Counted from the first letter of the stretch, positions 48,031 to 58,011 are shown. The stretch is 64,000 nucleotides of DNA from Colwellia sp. MB02u-6 (GCF_014077095.1 NZ_JACGVG010000027.1:496001-560000), one strand, 5' to 3'. The notes: generated by a model from the letters alone, not told the origin. A program made the numbers and translations.

Positions 48031-48468
48031 ATGCATAAACTTTTATATTTAGTCGGCGTTGACGGCAGCGAGTGGAGTAACAGAGCTGTTGAACGAGCGA
48101 TTCATCTGGCACAAAAAACTGGTGCGAGTGTTAAATTAGTGTATGTGATTACTTGGCAAGAATTTCAGCCAATGATGATTGAGGGGGTTGCGCCACCTCC
48201 GCTTGATAAAAAACAAATAGAGCATGATGTGAATGAAAAAATTTTACAACCTTTGGTTGAAAAATTTAAAGCAGAAAAGGTTGATTTGAGCAATGAATAT
48301 ATCTGGGGTGAGCCTGTTGACGCATTACTTCAACAGGTAAATGATTATCACGTTAATATGCTCTTTGTTGGTCGGCGAGGTCGATCGCGCTTTGCTGATA
48401 TATTACTGGGTAGTGTGGCGAATAAACTTGCACATTGTATTGGTGTGCCTATTGTTTTGGTTCCATAG
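48031..48468 (+). CDS. universal stress protein, single domain
   Basis: 145-residue UspA-fold protein (YLVGVDGSEWSNRAVERAIHLAQKTGASVKLVYV) with the ATP-type C-terminal motif FVGRRGRSRFADILLGSVANKLAHCIGVPIVLVP. A paralogue of the Usp at 23412, to which it aligns over the whole length. Its TAG stop lies inside the first unit of a 9-base tandem repeat. Confidence 0.93.
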   Translation: MHKLLYLVGVDGSEWSNRAVERAIHLAQKTGASVKLVYVITWQEFQPMMIEGVAPPPLDKKQIEHDVNEKILQPLVEKFKAEKVDLSNEYIWGEPVDALLQQVNDYHVNMLFVGRRGRSRFADILLGSVANKLAHCIGVPIVLVP

Positions 48469-48505
48469 TTCCATAGTTCCATAGTTCCATAGTTCCATAA
48501 GTCCT
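48461..48505 (+). repeat. 9-bp tandem repeat TTCCATAGT, about five copies
   Basis: The repeat starts in the last two codons of the Usp gene. Every unit contains the in-frame stop, so gain or loss of units leaves the protein unchanged. The rest of the gap to 48762 shows nothing recognisable. Confidence 0.85.
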
Positions 48506-48762
48506 AATCTCTTGAGCTTTAATAAAGATAAATTTTTAGCTAATAACAACATGCAAAAAGATTAAGCTTTTAATCGTGTGTTTTTATTGTTGATAACTCA
48601 AGGTAATAAACTAATATCAAAATAGACTATCATCTTTTACTTCTCGGTATTAGGGTTTAAGTGCGCAAAATATTATCTCGACAGACGGGGTGAAATTAAC
48701 CAGTCACTGCAGGTATATGTCCTGTGAGAAAAAATAATTTTAATTATAGTTACAGTTAAAAT

Positions 48763-49959
48763 TTATTCAGCACGTAAGGCAAGTACAGGTTCAAGTTTAG
48801 CGGCTTTACTTGCCGGTTGCCAACCCGCTAAAGCGCCAATAATGATCGAAATGGCTAATGCTATTATTAACACTACTGGCTCAAAGACTACAGGCATGGT
48901 TGGCATAACTAATTGTGCAATAAACAATAAAGTCATTGAGGCGATATAACCTAAAATACCACTGGTTAATGCAATAATAATGGCTTCACCCAGAAAAAAA
49001 TAACGTATGTGAGTGGATGAAAAACCTAGTGCTCGAAGCAAGCCTATTTCTTGACTACGTTCGGTAACCGTAATAGTTAAAATAGTAATAATACCAACGG
49101 CGCCAACAAGCAACTAAATTATACCTAACCCTGCTGCCGCGTATTTAACGAAGCGTAAAATGTCATCTAAGCTTTTTAGCATGTCGTCTTGGCTGACTAG
49201 GGTGAAATCTTCACTATGATGACGGGCAATTAACAATTGACTGACTTGTTGGCTAAATGTAGCTGTGGCTATATTTTCATGATAGAAAATGTCTATTTCC
49301 ATCACACTATTACGATTAAATAAGCGTAAGGCCTTTGCCGTTGGAATGTAAACCATATCATCTAAATCTACACCGATAAATTCTCCTTTTTTTTTGAGCA
49401 CACCTATGACTCTATAGCTGTGGCTGCCGACATGAATTTTTTCGCCAATAGCATTATTGTTAGAAAATAACTCTTGTTTTAAGGTCGCGCCTAAGACAGC
49501 AAAAGCACGTGGTGTTAATATATCATCAGGGGGTAAAAACTTGCCTTGGGCTAGCGTTAACTGCCAAGCGTTTAAAGCGGAAGCCGTAATACCGGCAACA
49601 TCAGTATAGCGTCCCCGTTGATACCATTTAATTTGAGCTGTCCCCATGACTACCGGAACAACATATTTTGCGGCGGGCAAACGTTCTAGACTGATGGCAT
49701 CATCAAGTGAAAGTGGCCTTACGGTATTGAGTAATCCACCGACACCAAAGGTTTCGGTTTTACCAGGGGTAACCGCAATAATATGACTACCAAACTGGGT
49801 GAATTCTTGTAAAATATATTGCCGTAAACTCTCGCCTATGGCATTGAGTAAGATCACCGCAGAAATACCGACACTAAAACCAAATATGGTTAATAATGTT
49901 CGCCTTTTTTGTGCATTTACTGCGCGATAAAGCCAAGATAAATAATCTGTTAGTCTCAT
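48763..49959 (-). pseudogene. MacB-type ABC permease interrupted by in-frame TAG
   Basis: The frame from ATG 49959 to TAA 48763 is continuous (398 codons) except for TAG at 49114-49116. Before it are the first membrane helix and the periplasmic MacB-core-like domain; after it the last three helices (LLVGAVGIITILTITVTERSQEIGLLRALG). The stop falls where the intact sister permease and family members have Ser (AISLIVAG), so TCG to TAG is a plausible single change. Without readthrough the product loses three of four helices. Five bases after the sister permease gene, in the same operon. Confidence 0.8.
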
Positions 49960-49964
49960 TTATC

Positions 49965-51167
49965 TTAACCCCTCAAAGCCAATATAGGATCAACGGCTGC
50001 CGCTTTATTAGCGGGTAACCAACTAAACAATAATGCCACGATAAAAGACATAAATATTGCAGCGATTGTAGACCACCAAGGTATGGCTAGTGGTATTTTT
50101 GGGAAGTTAGTCTGGATAATAAAGACGAGACTATAAGAGAGTATCAAGCCTGCGAGCGAACCAAAGCTTGTGATAACTAAAGAAGATATAATAAAAATTT
50201 GACGTACCTCACGGGCACTGGCACCCAGTGATTTTAACAGCCCAATTTCTTCTCGTCGTTGTGAAACGCTAATATAACTGACATTCATGATTAATATACC
50301 GGCAACAATTAAACTGATTGCGGCAATAGCACCAATACTGGCGGTAACAGCAACAATAATTTTATTGAAAGCACTTAACATGGCATCTTGACTGATAATC
50401 GTAATATCGGCTTCGCCATCGTGCCGCTGAGCAATAATTTTATTAATGTTAACTCGGGTATTTATTTCAAAATCAGTTTGTTTTAATTGTAGTAAAATAC
50501 GAAATAAGGCGGGTGAATCAAACAACACTTGTGCTGAGCGTACAGGAATAATAGCCATGTCTTGCAGGTCTAACCCTAATGACTCACCACGTGCTTTCAA
50601 TAAACCAATAACACGGTATTTATATTCACCAATACGCAGCCATTGTCCCATTGGAGAGCTTTTTTTAAACAGTTCTTTCGCTAATTTTGCACCTAAAATA
50701 CAAACGGGAGTCGCGCGAGTTTCGCTATTTTCAGGCAACATTCTACCTTGTTTAACCGTTAAATTACGCACCGTAAACATGTCTCTATTGGTGCCGAGAA
50801 TAATAATGTCACGCGACAATGATTGATTCGACACGCTGGCAGTACCGGCAATAATAGGGGCAACATGGCTTATTGAAGGGATTTTTTTCAGTGCTTGGGC
50901 ATCTTCGATGGTTAAATCACGAGGACTGGTGCCATAAAGTGGCGGGGCAGAGCCGGTGGTTTCTTTTTTGCCGGGCAAAACAATTAACATTTTTGACCCT
51001 AAGGCGGAAAACTCTTGTTCGATGTATAAGCGTGCACCTTCTCCTATACTAGTTAGTAATAACACTGATGATACCCCCATGCCAATGGCAAGTAATACCA
51101 TTGTACTACGCAAACGATGACGAGCTAAAGCTTGGTAGCTGAACAGCCAGTGATCCGCTAAGTTCAT
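49965..51167 (-). CDS. MacB/FtsX-type ABC transporter permease
   Basis: 400 residues: N-terminal helix, large periplasmic domain (TIEDAQALKKIPSISHVAPII, then GQWLRIGEYKYRVIGLLKARG), and three C-terminal helices with the family motif VSQRREEIGLLKSLGASAREV. Works with the ATPase upstream and the HlyD adaptor to move a substrate (peptide, lipid or macrolide type) across the envelope. It overlaps the ATPase gene by four bases. With its sister interrupted, it would have to function as a homodimer. Confidence 0.9.
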   Translation of the reverse strand: MNLADHWLFSYQALARHRLRSTMVLLAIGMGVSSVLLLTSIGEGARLYIEQEFSALGSKMLIVLPGKKETTGSAPPLYGTSPRDLTIEDAQALKKIPSISHVAPIIAGTASVSNQSLSRDIIILGTNRDMFTVRNLTVKQGRMLPENSETRATPVCILGAKLAKELFKKSSPMGQWLRIGEYKYRVIGLLKARGESLGLDLQDMAIIPVRSAQVLFDSPALFRILLQLKQTDFEINTRVNINKIIAQRHDGEADITIISQDAMLSAFNKIIVAVTASIGAIAAISLIVAGILIMNVSYISVSQRREEIGLLKSLGASAREVRQIFIISSLVITSFGSLAGLILSYSLVFIIQTNFPKIPLAIPWWSTIAAIFMSFIVALLFSWLPANKAAAVDPILALRG

Positions 51168-51898
51168 GAGCTTGACCCAAGTTGCTGATATGGCTTAGTT
51201 GTGTTTATTGGTAATCCCGTATCAGAAACAATAACGCCATCTACCATATTAAGTTGTCGTTGTGCGCGATTACCTAAAGCAATATCGTGAGTCACGACTA
51301 ACAAGGTGATGCCATTACGGTTATAACGCTCTAAAATATCGGTAACTTCTTGGCCTGAACTTTGATCTAAATTGCCAGTAGGTTCATCGGCAAGCAAGAT
51401 AGTGGGTTCGGTAATTAATGCCCTAGCAATGCCAACCCGCTGTAATTGTCCGCCAGATAATTGCTTAGGTAATTGCCTAAGATGATTACCTAGGCCGAGC
51501 TCAGATAATAACTTACTGGCTCTTTCTTGACGTGATTTGGCTTTTACACCAGCTAACATCAGGGGTAATTCAACATTCTCTAATGCGGTTAATCTTGGGA
51601 TTAAATGAAACGATTGAAAAACAAAACCGATATACTTTCGTCTCAGCAAGGCCCGCTGCTCTTCGGTTAGCAACTCAGTGTTTTCACCTTGTAGTTGATA
51701 CTGACCACTATCGGGTCTATCGAGTAAACCGATCATATTGAGTAAGGTTGATTTGCCTGAGCCGGAAGGGCCCATCAATGATAAGTACTCGCCTTGTTTA
51801 ATGTTAAGTTTAATATTTTGCAATGCGTGTAGTGGTTGTTCACCCACTTGATAGGTTTTATTCATATGACTGATGTTGATAATAGCGTTATCAGTCAT
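51164..51898 (-). CDS. MacB-type ABC transporter ATPase
   Basis: 244 residues. Walker A GPSGSGKSTLL, Q-loop FVFQSFHLIPRLTALENVELPL, signature LSGGQLQRVGIARAL, Walker B ILLADEPTGNLD, H-loop VTHD. This belongs to the LolD/MacB/FtsE group. It overlaps the HlyD gene by eight bases and the permease by four, showing one tight operon. Confidence 0.93.
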   Translation of the reverse strand: MTDNAIINISHMNKTYQVGEQPLHALQNIKLNIKQGEYLSLMGPSGSGKSTLLNMIGLLDRPDSGQYQLQGENTELLTEEQRALLRRKYIGFVFQSFHLIPRLTALENVELPLMLAGVKAKSRQERASKLLSELGLGNHLRQLPKQLSGGQLQRVGIARALITEPTILLADEPTGNLDQSSGQEVTDILERYNRNGITLLVVTHDIALGNRAQRQLNMVDGVIVSDTGLPINTTKPYQQLGSSS

Positions 51899-53078
51899 GG
51901 GTTTTATGCTCTGCTGATTTATCTTGCTTGAGGTTTTTTTTTAATTCTTGTGTAGATATGGCAGGTAATCCTGCACGAATATTCGCTATATTTGCGGCAT
52001 TAACGATCACTTTTTCTGATTTTGTTAAACCTTCAGTTACTTCACTAAACTGCCAGTTCGTAAGACCTAAGCTGATTTTTCTTTTCTCTATTTTGCCATT
52101 ATTATTGAGAATATAAATGCTGTTGTTGTCAATAATAGCGTCGGTTGGCACGCGCAAATTTTTGCTTGCACTCGCTAAAATTATATCCACATCAACACTA
52201 TAACCGGCTAACAGAGCAGGTAGGCTTTGAGTGGTATCAAAAGAAATCTCTATATCTACGGTACGGGCTTGTTTGGCGTAGTCTTGAACATAAGCCGCTA
52301 TGCGTTTTACTTTACCCATAAACATTTGTCCGCGAAATGCATCTAGGGTAATTCGAACGGGCATACCTAAAGATATTTTTCCTGCGTCAACTTCATCAAT
52401 GGGCGCAGTAACATAGTGGCAATCAGTGGTGAGTAAATCAATGGCAGGTGGTGTTGGTACACCCGGTGGTGACGGCGTACTAAATTCGCCCACTTCTCCT
52501 GATATTTCACCAACAGTGCCATCAAATGGGGCGACCAAATAAGTTTTTTCAATAATTGCTTGTGCTTGCGCTAACATAGCTTTTGTTTGTTGCCAGCTAG
52601 CCTTAGCTGAAGTGCAAGCCGCCTTGCTAGCGTGAGCTTTGGCTTGGGCAAGATCAAATAGTCCTTGAGATGCTAAATTTTTAGTGACTAAATTGCTCAG
52701 ACGCAAAGCTTCACGTTGATCTGATTGATGGATGATACACAAACTTTGCTGGCTAAAGTCAGCGGCTGTGACACCAGCTTTGGCCGAGTCTACTTGTGCT
52801 TTTAGATCTTTATTCCACAAGTTAAGCAAAATGTCGCCGCGTGTAACTTGCTGTCCTTCCTTGACATTAATTGCCGCTATTTGTCCTCCAACAGCAAGGG
52901 CTAACTTTGAGCGTTGGCAAGCCGTTATAGCACCTGCCCGGGTATTAACAACAGTTGTTTCAGTTAAACCAATATCAACATCGGTTATTTCAACGGTGAG
53001 GATGTCAGACTTATTTAGCTGCCAAATAAGTAGGCCAGCAGCAATAAGTAACATAACTAAGCTTATTTTTTTTATCAT
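51891..53078 (-). CDS. HlyD/MacA-type periplasmic adaptor of the ABC exporter
   Basis: 395 residues with an N-terminal membrane anchor (ISLVMLLIAAGLLIWQL), a lipoyl/barrel-sandwich part (AAINVKEGQQVTRGDILLNLW, later LVAPFDGTVGEISGEVGEF), an intervening helical hairpin, and beta-barrel domains. It joins the inner-membrane ABC unit to an outer-membrane channel, which is not encoded here. GAGGA lies five bases before the ATG. First gene of the exporter operon. Confidence 0.9.
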   Translation of the reverse strand: MIKKISLVMLLIAAGLLIWQLNKSDILTVEITDVDIGLTETTVVNTRAGAITACQRSKLALAVGGQIAAINVKEGQQVTRGDILLNLWNKDLKAQVDSAKAGVTAADFSQQSLCIIHQSDQREALRLSNLVTKNLASQGLFDLAQAKAHASKAACTSAKASWQQTKAMLAQAQAIIEKTYLVAPFDGTVGEISGEVGEFSTPSPPGVPTPPAIDLLTTDCHYVTAPIDEVDAGKISLGMPVRITLDAFRGQMFMGKVKRIAAYVQDYAKQARTVDIEISFDTTQSLPALLAGYSVDVDIILASASKNLRVPTDAIIDNNSIYILNNNGKIEKRKISLGLTNWQFSEVTEGLTKSEKVIVNAANIANIRAGLPAISTQELKKNLKQDKSAEHKTHD

Positions 53079-53466
53079 AATGTCCTCTAAGATATTATGC
53101 CGCTAAATAAGTAAAAAGTAGATTTTCTATCTACAAATTTAATCCAATCAACTGTATCTTGATAGCGCTTGGCTGTCGGAATTAAATAATGATCAATATT
53201 AACCAGTACACAACTAGTATGATTCAAAAAACATACTGCCTGCTGTGTTTTAGATCAAGTTTATAGGCGTATAAAATAAGTTGCTTTACGAACAATATAC
53301 GGCCAATTAGTTGCTGTTTAGTGGTTTTTATTAGCTGTTTAATAGACAGTTTACTGTTTCAATATTATGGTTTAGAAGCTAATGTTATTACGGAGAGTTA
53401 ACCCCTTGTTATAAGAGATTAACGTTAATATTATAATAATGAGTAAAGATAATAGCCTGTGTTTTT
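53079..53466 (-). promoter_or_regulatory. 388-base gap upstream of the exporter operon
   Basis: AT-rich; must hold the adaptor promoter. Only a half-site (ATCAA within TTAGATCAAG near 53252) resembles an FNR-type operator. No gene is seen. Confidence 0.3.
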
Positions 53467-54252
53467 CTATTGTCCTTTGGTTGTTTTGTCTGTTGATTTA
53501 AGAAGACCGCTGATCAACTCCATGGGTAAAGGGAAAATAATAGTAGAATTTTTCTCGCCAGCAATTTCTGTTAAGGTTTGTAAATAACGTAGCATGATCG
53601 CATCAGGCTCTTTGGCCAGTTGATTGGCAGCTTGGGTCAGGTGAGTTGACGCTTCTAATTCCCCTCTAGCATGAATAACTTTGGCTCGACGAGTTCTTTC
53701 TGCTTCCGCTTGTCTGGCAATAGCGCGGATCATAGTTTCATTTAAATCAACGTGTTTAATTTCAACATTAGATACTTTTATACCCCAACTGTCGGTTCTG
53801 ACATCTAAAATGGTTTGTATATCAGCATTTAACATGTCTCGATTTGCGAGCATTTCGTCTAATTCATGTTGGCCTAACACCGAACGTAAGGTGGTTTGTG
53901 CAAGTTGAGACGTTGCCTGTAAATAGTCTTCGACATTGATAATCGCTTTTTGTGGGTCAATAACTCGAAAATAAATAACCGCATTAACTTTTACTGAGAC
54001 ATTATCGCGGCTGATAACGTCTTGGCTGGGTACATCCATCACCACGATACGTAAATCGACTTTTACCATTTGTTGGATAAAGGGAATAACAAGAATAAAA
54101 CCAGGCCCTTTCACTTTATAAAATCGTCCAAGTAAAAAAATCACCCCACGCTCATATTCTCGTAAAATTCTAAAAGCACTGAAAAAAAAGGCAATAAGTA
54201 AAAATATAATTGAGCCGGTGAATAATTCTGAATTATTAAATAGTGAAGTCAT
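53467..54252 (-). CDS. SPFH/stomatin-like membrane protein (slipin)
   Basis: 261 residues: N-terminal hydrophobic hairpin ([15 protein letters not shown]), then the band-7 domain ([63 protein letters not shown]), and a helical tail rich in Ala/Glu ([23 protein letters not shown]). Forms oligomeric membrane scaffolds. It overlaps the NfeD gene by 17 bases; NfeD-slipin pairs are conserved across bacteria and archaea and act in membrane quality control. Confidence 0.93.
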   Translation of the reverse strand: MTSLFNNSELFTGSIIFLLIAFFFSAFRILREYERGVIFLLGRFYKVKGPGFILVIPFIQQMVKVDLRIVVMDVPSQDVISRDNVSVKVNAVIYFRVIDPQKAIINVEDYLQATSQLAQTTLRSVLGQHELDEMLANRDMLNADIQTILDVRTDSWGIKVSNVEIKHVDLNETMIRAIARQAEAERTRRAKVIHARGELEASTHLTQAANQLAKEPDAIMLRYLQTLTEIAGEKNSTIIFPLPMELISGLLKSTDKTTKGQ

Positions 54253-55660
54253 TATCTTGCTCCTTAGTTGTTGTGTTTATTGTGGGCGCTAAAACAAGGG
54301 TTAGGCCATTAATTGCTTGCACTTTTACTTGTTGACTTTTTTTTAAGGCCAGCGGACTACTAGCCGCCCAACGCTCGCCATTAAACAGCACATAACCCTT
54401 TTCAGTGAAGTCATTTTCCACCGTAACCCAAGCATTAATTATTTCTTCTTGGCCACTGACGATTTTATTTTTTCGTGCTCGGTAGATAAAACCCAAGGCA
54501 AAGACAATAAAGAGTGCAGAGACAAAAGCAAAACTGGCAATTAATGGCAGTGAAATTTTAAATTGCTCAAGCTTAGTGTCGAATAAAAATATCGAGCCTA
54601 AAACAAATGCGCCAATACCGCCGAGGCCAAAAATACCAAAGCTTGGTATCAGTGATTCCATCACCATGAGTGTTACGCCTAACAATAGCAGGGCAACACC
54701 CGCAAAATTCAGGGGTAATAACTGCAGGGCATATAAAGCGATAAGTAATGATATACCGCCGACAATGCCGGCTATGCCTACACCAGGACTATAGAATTCT
54801 AATAACAAACCATAAATACCCAGTAGCATTAAAATATAGGCAATATTAGGGTCGGTAATGGTGGCAATAAATTGGCTACGCCAGTCTGGTTTTTTGCTTA
54901 GTATTTCAGCGCCTTGTAAGGATAACTTAATGTTTTGCTGTTTTATCGCTACCCGCTGACCCTCTAGTTTATTTAATAACACTTGTGGCGACTGAGCGAT
55001 TAAGGTGATGACATTTTCTTTTAGTGCTTCTTTCGCTGTTAATGTTGCCGCTTCTGTAACGGCTTTTTCAGCCCATAGTTCATTACGAGAACGTAATTGT
55101 GCGAGTGAACGAATATAGGCAATGGCATCATTTAATACCTTGTTCTCCATCGCAGAAGGTACGTTTTTTTGTGTTTTATCTTCTGCTGGTGGCGTCATTG
55201 GCCCCGTAATATTAACTGGTGTCGCAGCGCCCAGAGTGGTGGCGGGAGCCATGGCAGCAATATGACAAGCATAAAGTATGTAAGTACCTGCACTCGCTGC
55301 GCGTGCTCCTTGTGGATAAACTAAACAGGCGATTGGAATAGTAGAATTTAAAATACTCTTATTAATGTCACGTAGGCTAGCACTTAAGCCACCTGGAGTA
55401 TCGAGTGTGATAATAATTAAAGGAATGTTATTGGCCATATTAGCGCTGTTTATTTCTCGCACTAAATAGTCACTGACGGCAGGCCCGATAGCACCTTTGA
55501 TGGTCAATAGCGGCACAACTAAAGTGTTTGCGTTAATACTTATCTCTTGCTGAAGGCTATTGGCTACTGGCTTTAAATACGGTGTTTCTGCTGTTCCTAA
55601 GGCATGCATTGAGAGCAAAGCACAATATAAAACCAAGAATATTCTGCACAATTTACACAT
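54236..55660 (-). CDS. NfeD membrane serine protease (long form)
   Basis: About 474 residues. Signal peptide ([22 protein letters not shown]), a ClpP-like protease domain at about 40-230 with [14 protein letters not shown] and the Ser nucleophile in [14 protein letters not shown], four to five membrane spans (about 270-390), and the C-terminal NfeD OB-fold. It cleaves membrane-associated substrates, often partner slipins. ATG 55660 has GGAA seven bases upstream; ATG 55672 precedes that site. An FNR-type palindrome is 75 bases upstream. Confidence 0.9.
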   Translation of the reverse strand: MCKLCRIFLVLYCALLSMHALGTAETPYLKPVANSLQQEISINANTLVVPLLTIKGAIGPAVSDYLVREINSANMANNIPLIIITLDTPGGLSASLRDINKSILNSTIPIACLVYPQGARAASAGTYILYACHIAAMAPATTLGAATPVNITGPMTPPAEDKTQKNVPSAMENKVLNDAIAYIRSLAQLRSRNELWAEKAVTEAATLTAKEALKENVITLIAQSPQVLLNKLEGQRVAIKQQNIKLSLQGAEILSKKPDWRSQFIATITDPNIAYILMLLGIYGLLLEFYSPGVGIAGIVGGISLLIALYALQLLPLNFAGVALLLLGVTLMVMESLIPSFGIFGLGGIGAFVLGSIFLFDTKLEQFKISLPLIASFAFVSALFIVFALGFIYRARKNKIVSGQEEIINAWVTVENDFTEKGYVLFNGERWAASSPLALKKSQQVKVQAINGLTLVLAPTINTTTKEQDNDFTI

Positions 55661-55734
55661 AACAGATTCCATTAATCACTGAATTATGAGTTTAGTTGTA
55701 CTTGGTCAATATCTCTAACTTGTGTTGGGAAATG

Positions 55735-55748
55735 CTGATAAAGATCAG
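55735..55748. promoter_or_regulatory. FNR-type operator CTGATAAAGATCAG
   Basis: Perfect palindrome upstream of the NfeD-slipin operon, with the centre about 81 bases from the NfeD start, giving a predicted leader near 40 bases. It is the last copy of the series and marks the right end of the island. Confidence 0.68.
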
Positions 55749-55919
55749 TAGCTCTTAGTTGTTAACGAAAAATACACCTTTATTCAAAGTGTTTTAATGC
55801 TTGAGCAATAATAAATGTTGCTTCATATCTTAATGTAGACTTTAGATAATAGCTTTATAATGAAATATTAGATTAAAGTTAGTATGCTAGTTGGTACAAC
55901 TACAACTCCCTGATCTAAA

Positions 55920-56534
55920 ATGAATATGACCTCTACTTTATATTATATTTATGACCCGATGTGCAGCTGGTGTTGGGGTTATGCACCTACTTGGCATCGA
56001 CTGCAACAAGAACTTACGCCACATATTGATATTAGCTATGGGCTTGGTGGTTTAGCACAAGATTGCGATGAAATTATGCCAGACGAAATGCAAAATTTTT
56101 TACAGCAAACTTGGCGAAATATTTCTGAGCAACTTGGTACAGCATTTAATTTTGATTTTTGGCGCGATTGTCAGCCAAGGCGCTCTACCTTTCCGGCTTG
56201 TCGCGCTGCACTCATTGCAAGAGCTAGCAATAAAGAACAAAGCATGCTGACAGCTATTCAGCATGCTTATTATTTACAGGCCAAAAATCCATCTGATATC
56301 GATACCTTACATAAGTTAGCGATTGAAATTGGCTTGGGTGGCAATGATTTTTTGCAACAAATGAACAGTCAACAGCTTGATAAGGCTCTGAAAAAAGAAA
56401 TTATCCAGATGAGTACGATGCCGATTAACGGTTTTCCTGCGTTAGTTTTAGTTAACAACCAAACGCTTATCAATATTCCCATTGATTATAAAGATTGGCG
56501 CAATAGTTATGCGTTAATAATGGCGAAACTTTAG
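55920..56534 (+). CDS. DsbA-family (FrnE-like) thiol oxidoreductase
   Basis: 204 residues, thioredoxin fold with the active site CSWC in YIYDPMCSWCWGYAP, an inserted helical domain and the cis-Pro segment STMPINGFPALVLV. No signal peptide, so cytoplasmic. Resembles FrnE/2-hydroxychromene-isomerase-type DsbA relatives; substrate unknown. It ends in TAG. It stands opposite the NfeD operon. Confidence 0.88.
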   Translation: MNMTSTLYYIYDPMCSWCWGYAPTWHRLQQELTPHIDISYGLGGLAQDCDEIMPDEMQNFLQQTWRNISEQLGTAFNFDFWRDCQPRRSTFPACRAALIARASNKEQSMLTAIQHAYYLQAKNPSDIDTLHKLAIEIGLGGNDFLQQMNSQQLDKALKKEIIQMSTMPINGFPALVLVNNQTLINIPIDYKDWRNSYALIMAKL

Positions 56535-56874
56535 TTTCAAAAATTTTAAAATTAACGGTTCAACTTTATATCACTAGAACCTCCCTAAAAGGATTAAGTC
56601 TTTCCTTATTATTTGCTCATTGTTTCCTTCTTGTAAAAAATAATACAATAATTTTCAGGGAGGAAAGAAGGAGGACGGCAGGAGAGATAAAAATGCTGAC
56701 TTTTTAGCAGGTATTTAATGCTAGCCTTTATCGACTGACCAAATTTTAAATCAACTTGATGTAAATACAGTAAATAGCCGTTAATATACTGTTTTTTTGT
56801 AGTATGATGTGGTCATAAAAAAAGACTATTCTTTGCTTTTTAAAAGTAAAAATAACAGCAAAATAAGGCTTCCT
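56535..56874 (+). other. 340-base gap before the KAS III gene
   Basis: No gene is seen. A purine-rich stretch around 56655-56690 (GGGAGG, GGAGGA) and its partial complement CCTCCCT near 56580 could pair over a distance. The KAS III promoter must lie here. Confidence 0.35.
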
Positions 56875-57945
56875 ATGACATACGCAGCAATTACCGGTTG
56901 GGGCAAATGCTTACCGCCTGCTATTCTTACCAATGATGATTTAGCAACGTTTTTAGAAACAGATGACCAATGGATAACTTCTCGCACAGGTATGAAAGAG
57001 CGAAGAATTTCTCATGTTACCGTCAGTGAGTTAGCCCATGTTGCCTGTGCGAGAGCATTAGCTGCTGCAGGTAAAACTGCCAAAGATGTTGAATTGATTG
57101 TTTTTGGCAGCACCACCTTTGATCAGATTTGTCCTAACGCAGCCTCGAACGTCCAGCGTTTACTAGGAGCTGAGAATGCCGCTTGTATCGACGTTAGTAC
57201 CGCTTGTACTGGTGGCATGTATAGCTTAAGTGTTGCAACGTCTATGATAAAAAGTGGTGTGGTTAAATCAGCGCTGGTTATTGGAGCTGAGACCATCTCG
57301 CCCATTATGGACTGGAGTAATCGTGATGTTGCTGTCTTATTTGGTGACGGTGCAGCAGCGCTTTACTTGGAAGAAAGTGCAGAAGAAACTGGTGTTATAA
57401 CGCAAGCTTTAGGTTGTTATGGCGAATCTCGAGATATTCTTGCTGTTGAAGGTTGGGGCATGAAATATGCTAATAAAGGACGTTTGCTTGGGCAGTCTAA
57501 TTGGGCGTTTTTAGGTCCCGATATTTTTAAAAAAGCGGTTTCAGGTATGGCGCAGGCCTGTGAAAAAGCACTAGCACAAGCGCAACTTAGTGCTGACCAA
57601 ATGGCCAGTGTTGTTCCTCATCAAGCAAATTTACGTATTATTGATACCCTAGTAAAACGTCTTAAAATGGACAAAGAAAAGGTATTTATCAACATTCATA
57701 AATATGGCAACATGTCAGCGGCAACCACCTTAGTGGCCTTTGTAGAAGCGATAGAAGAAGGCTTTATTGCAAAGCAATCTTATGTGTTACTTCCAGCTTT
57801 TGGTGGTGGTTTAACATGGAGCGCTCATGTGGTGAAATGGGGTGATAGAACACACGCATTATCAACAACCGATGTTGACTTACCTGAATGTAAGCAGTCT
57901 GGCTTGGAACTAGTTCAAGACATCATTGCTGGCAAATCTTTGTAA
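56875..57945 (+). CDS. 3-oxoacyl-ACP synthase III (FabH-like)
   Basis: 356 residues. Catalytic Cys111 in DVSTACTGGMYSL, His in SVVPHQANLRI and Asn in HKYGNMSAATT form the KAS III triad. It condenses an acyl-CoA with malonyl-ACP. The chain is about 40 residues longer than E. coli FabH, with a C-terminal extension (STTDVDLPECKQSGLELVQDI), and the fabDG genes are absent, so it may be an accessory FabH-like enzyme. Start ATG 56875 chosen because homology starts there and AAGG precedes it; an upstream frame to 56809 adds Lys-rich unconserved residues. Confidence 0.88.
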   Translation: MTYAAITGWGKCLPPAILTNDDLATFLETDDQWITSRTGMKERRISHVTVSELAHVACARALAAAGKTAKDVELIVFGSTTFDQICPNAASNVQRLLGAENAACIDVSTACTGGMYSLSVATSMIKSGVVKSALVIGAETISPIMDWSNRDVAVLFGDGAAALYLEESAEETGVITQALGCYGESRDILAVEGWGMKYANKGRLLGQSNWAFLGPDIFKKAVSGMAQACEKALAQAQLSADQMASVVPHQANLRIIDTLVKRLKMDKEKVFINIHKYGNMSAATTLVAFVEAIEEGFIAKQSYVLLPAFGGGLTWSAHVVKWGDRTHALSTTDVDLPECKQSGLELVQDIIAGKSL

Positions 57946-57960
57946 AAAATTAATTTTGTT

Positions 57961-57992
57961 TACAAGCCAACATTACTTTGAGTTGGCTTGTA
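57961..57992. terminator. 11-bp hairpin between KAS III and thioesterase genes
   Basis: TACAAGCCAAC / GTTGGCTTGTA with a ten-base loop. There is no T-run after it, so it could be an mRNA 3'-end or attenuating hairpin; it lies 20 bases before the thioesterase start. Confidence 0.55.
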
Positions 57993-58011
57993 GCTATAAA
58001 TAAGGATACCT

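Noticed and set aside
36526-49959. Reassignment of TAG as a sense codon, suggested by two in-frame TAG interruptions
   Set aside because: TAG ends several normal-length genes in the window (the 4Fe-4S subunit at 13855, Usp at 48466, slipin at 53467, DsbA-family at 56532), so it is used as a stop.
53245-53258. FNR-type operator upstream of the exporter adaptor
   Set aside because: Only one half-site (ATCAA) is recognisable; the other half has several mismatches, so it is not listed as a site.
56575-56700. Distant inverted repeat CCTCCCT / AGGGAGG as a terminator or operator
   Set aside because: Arms are only seven bases and about 70 bases apart, with no T-run.
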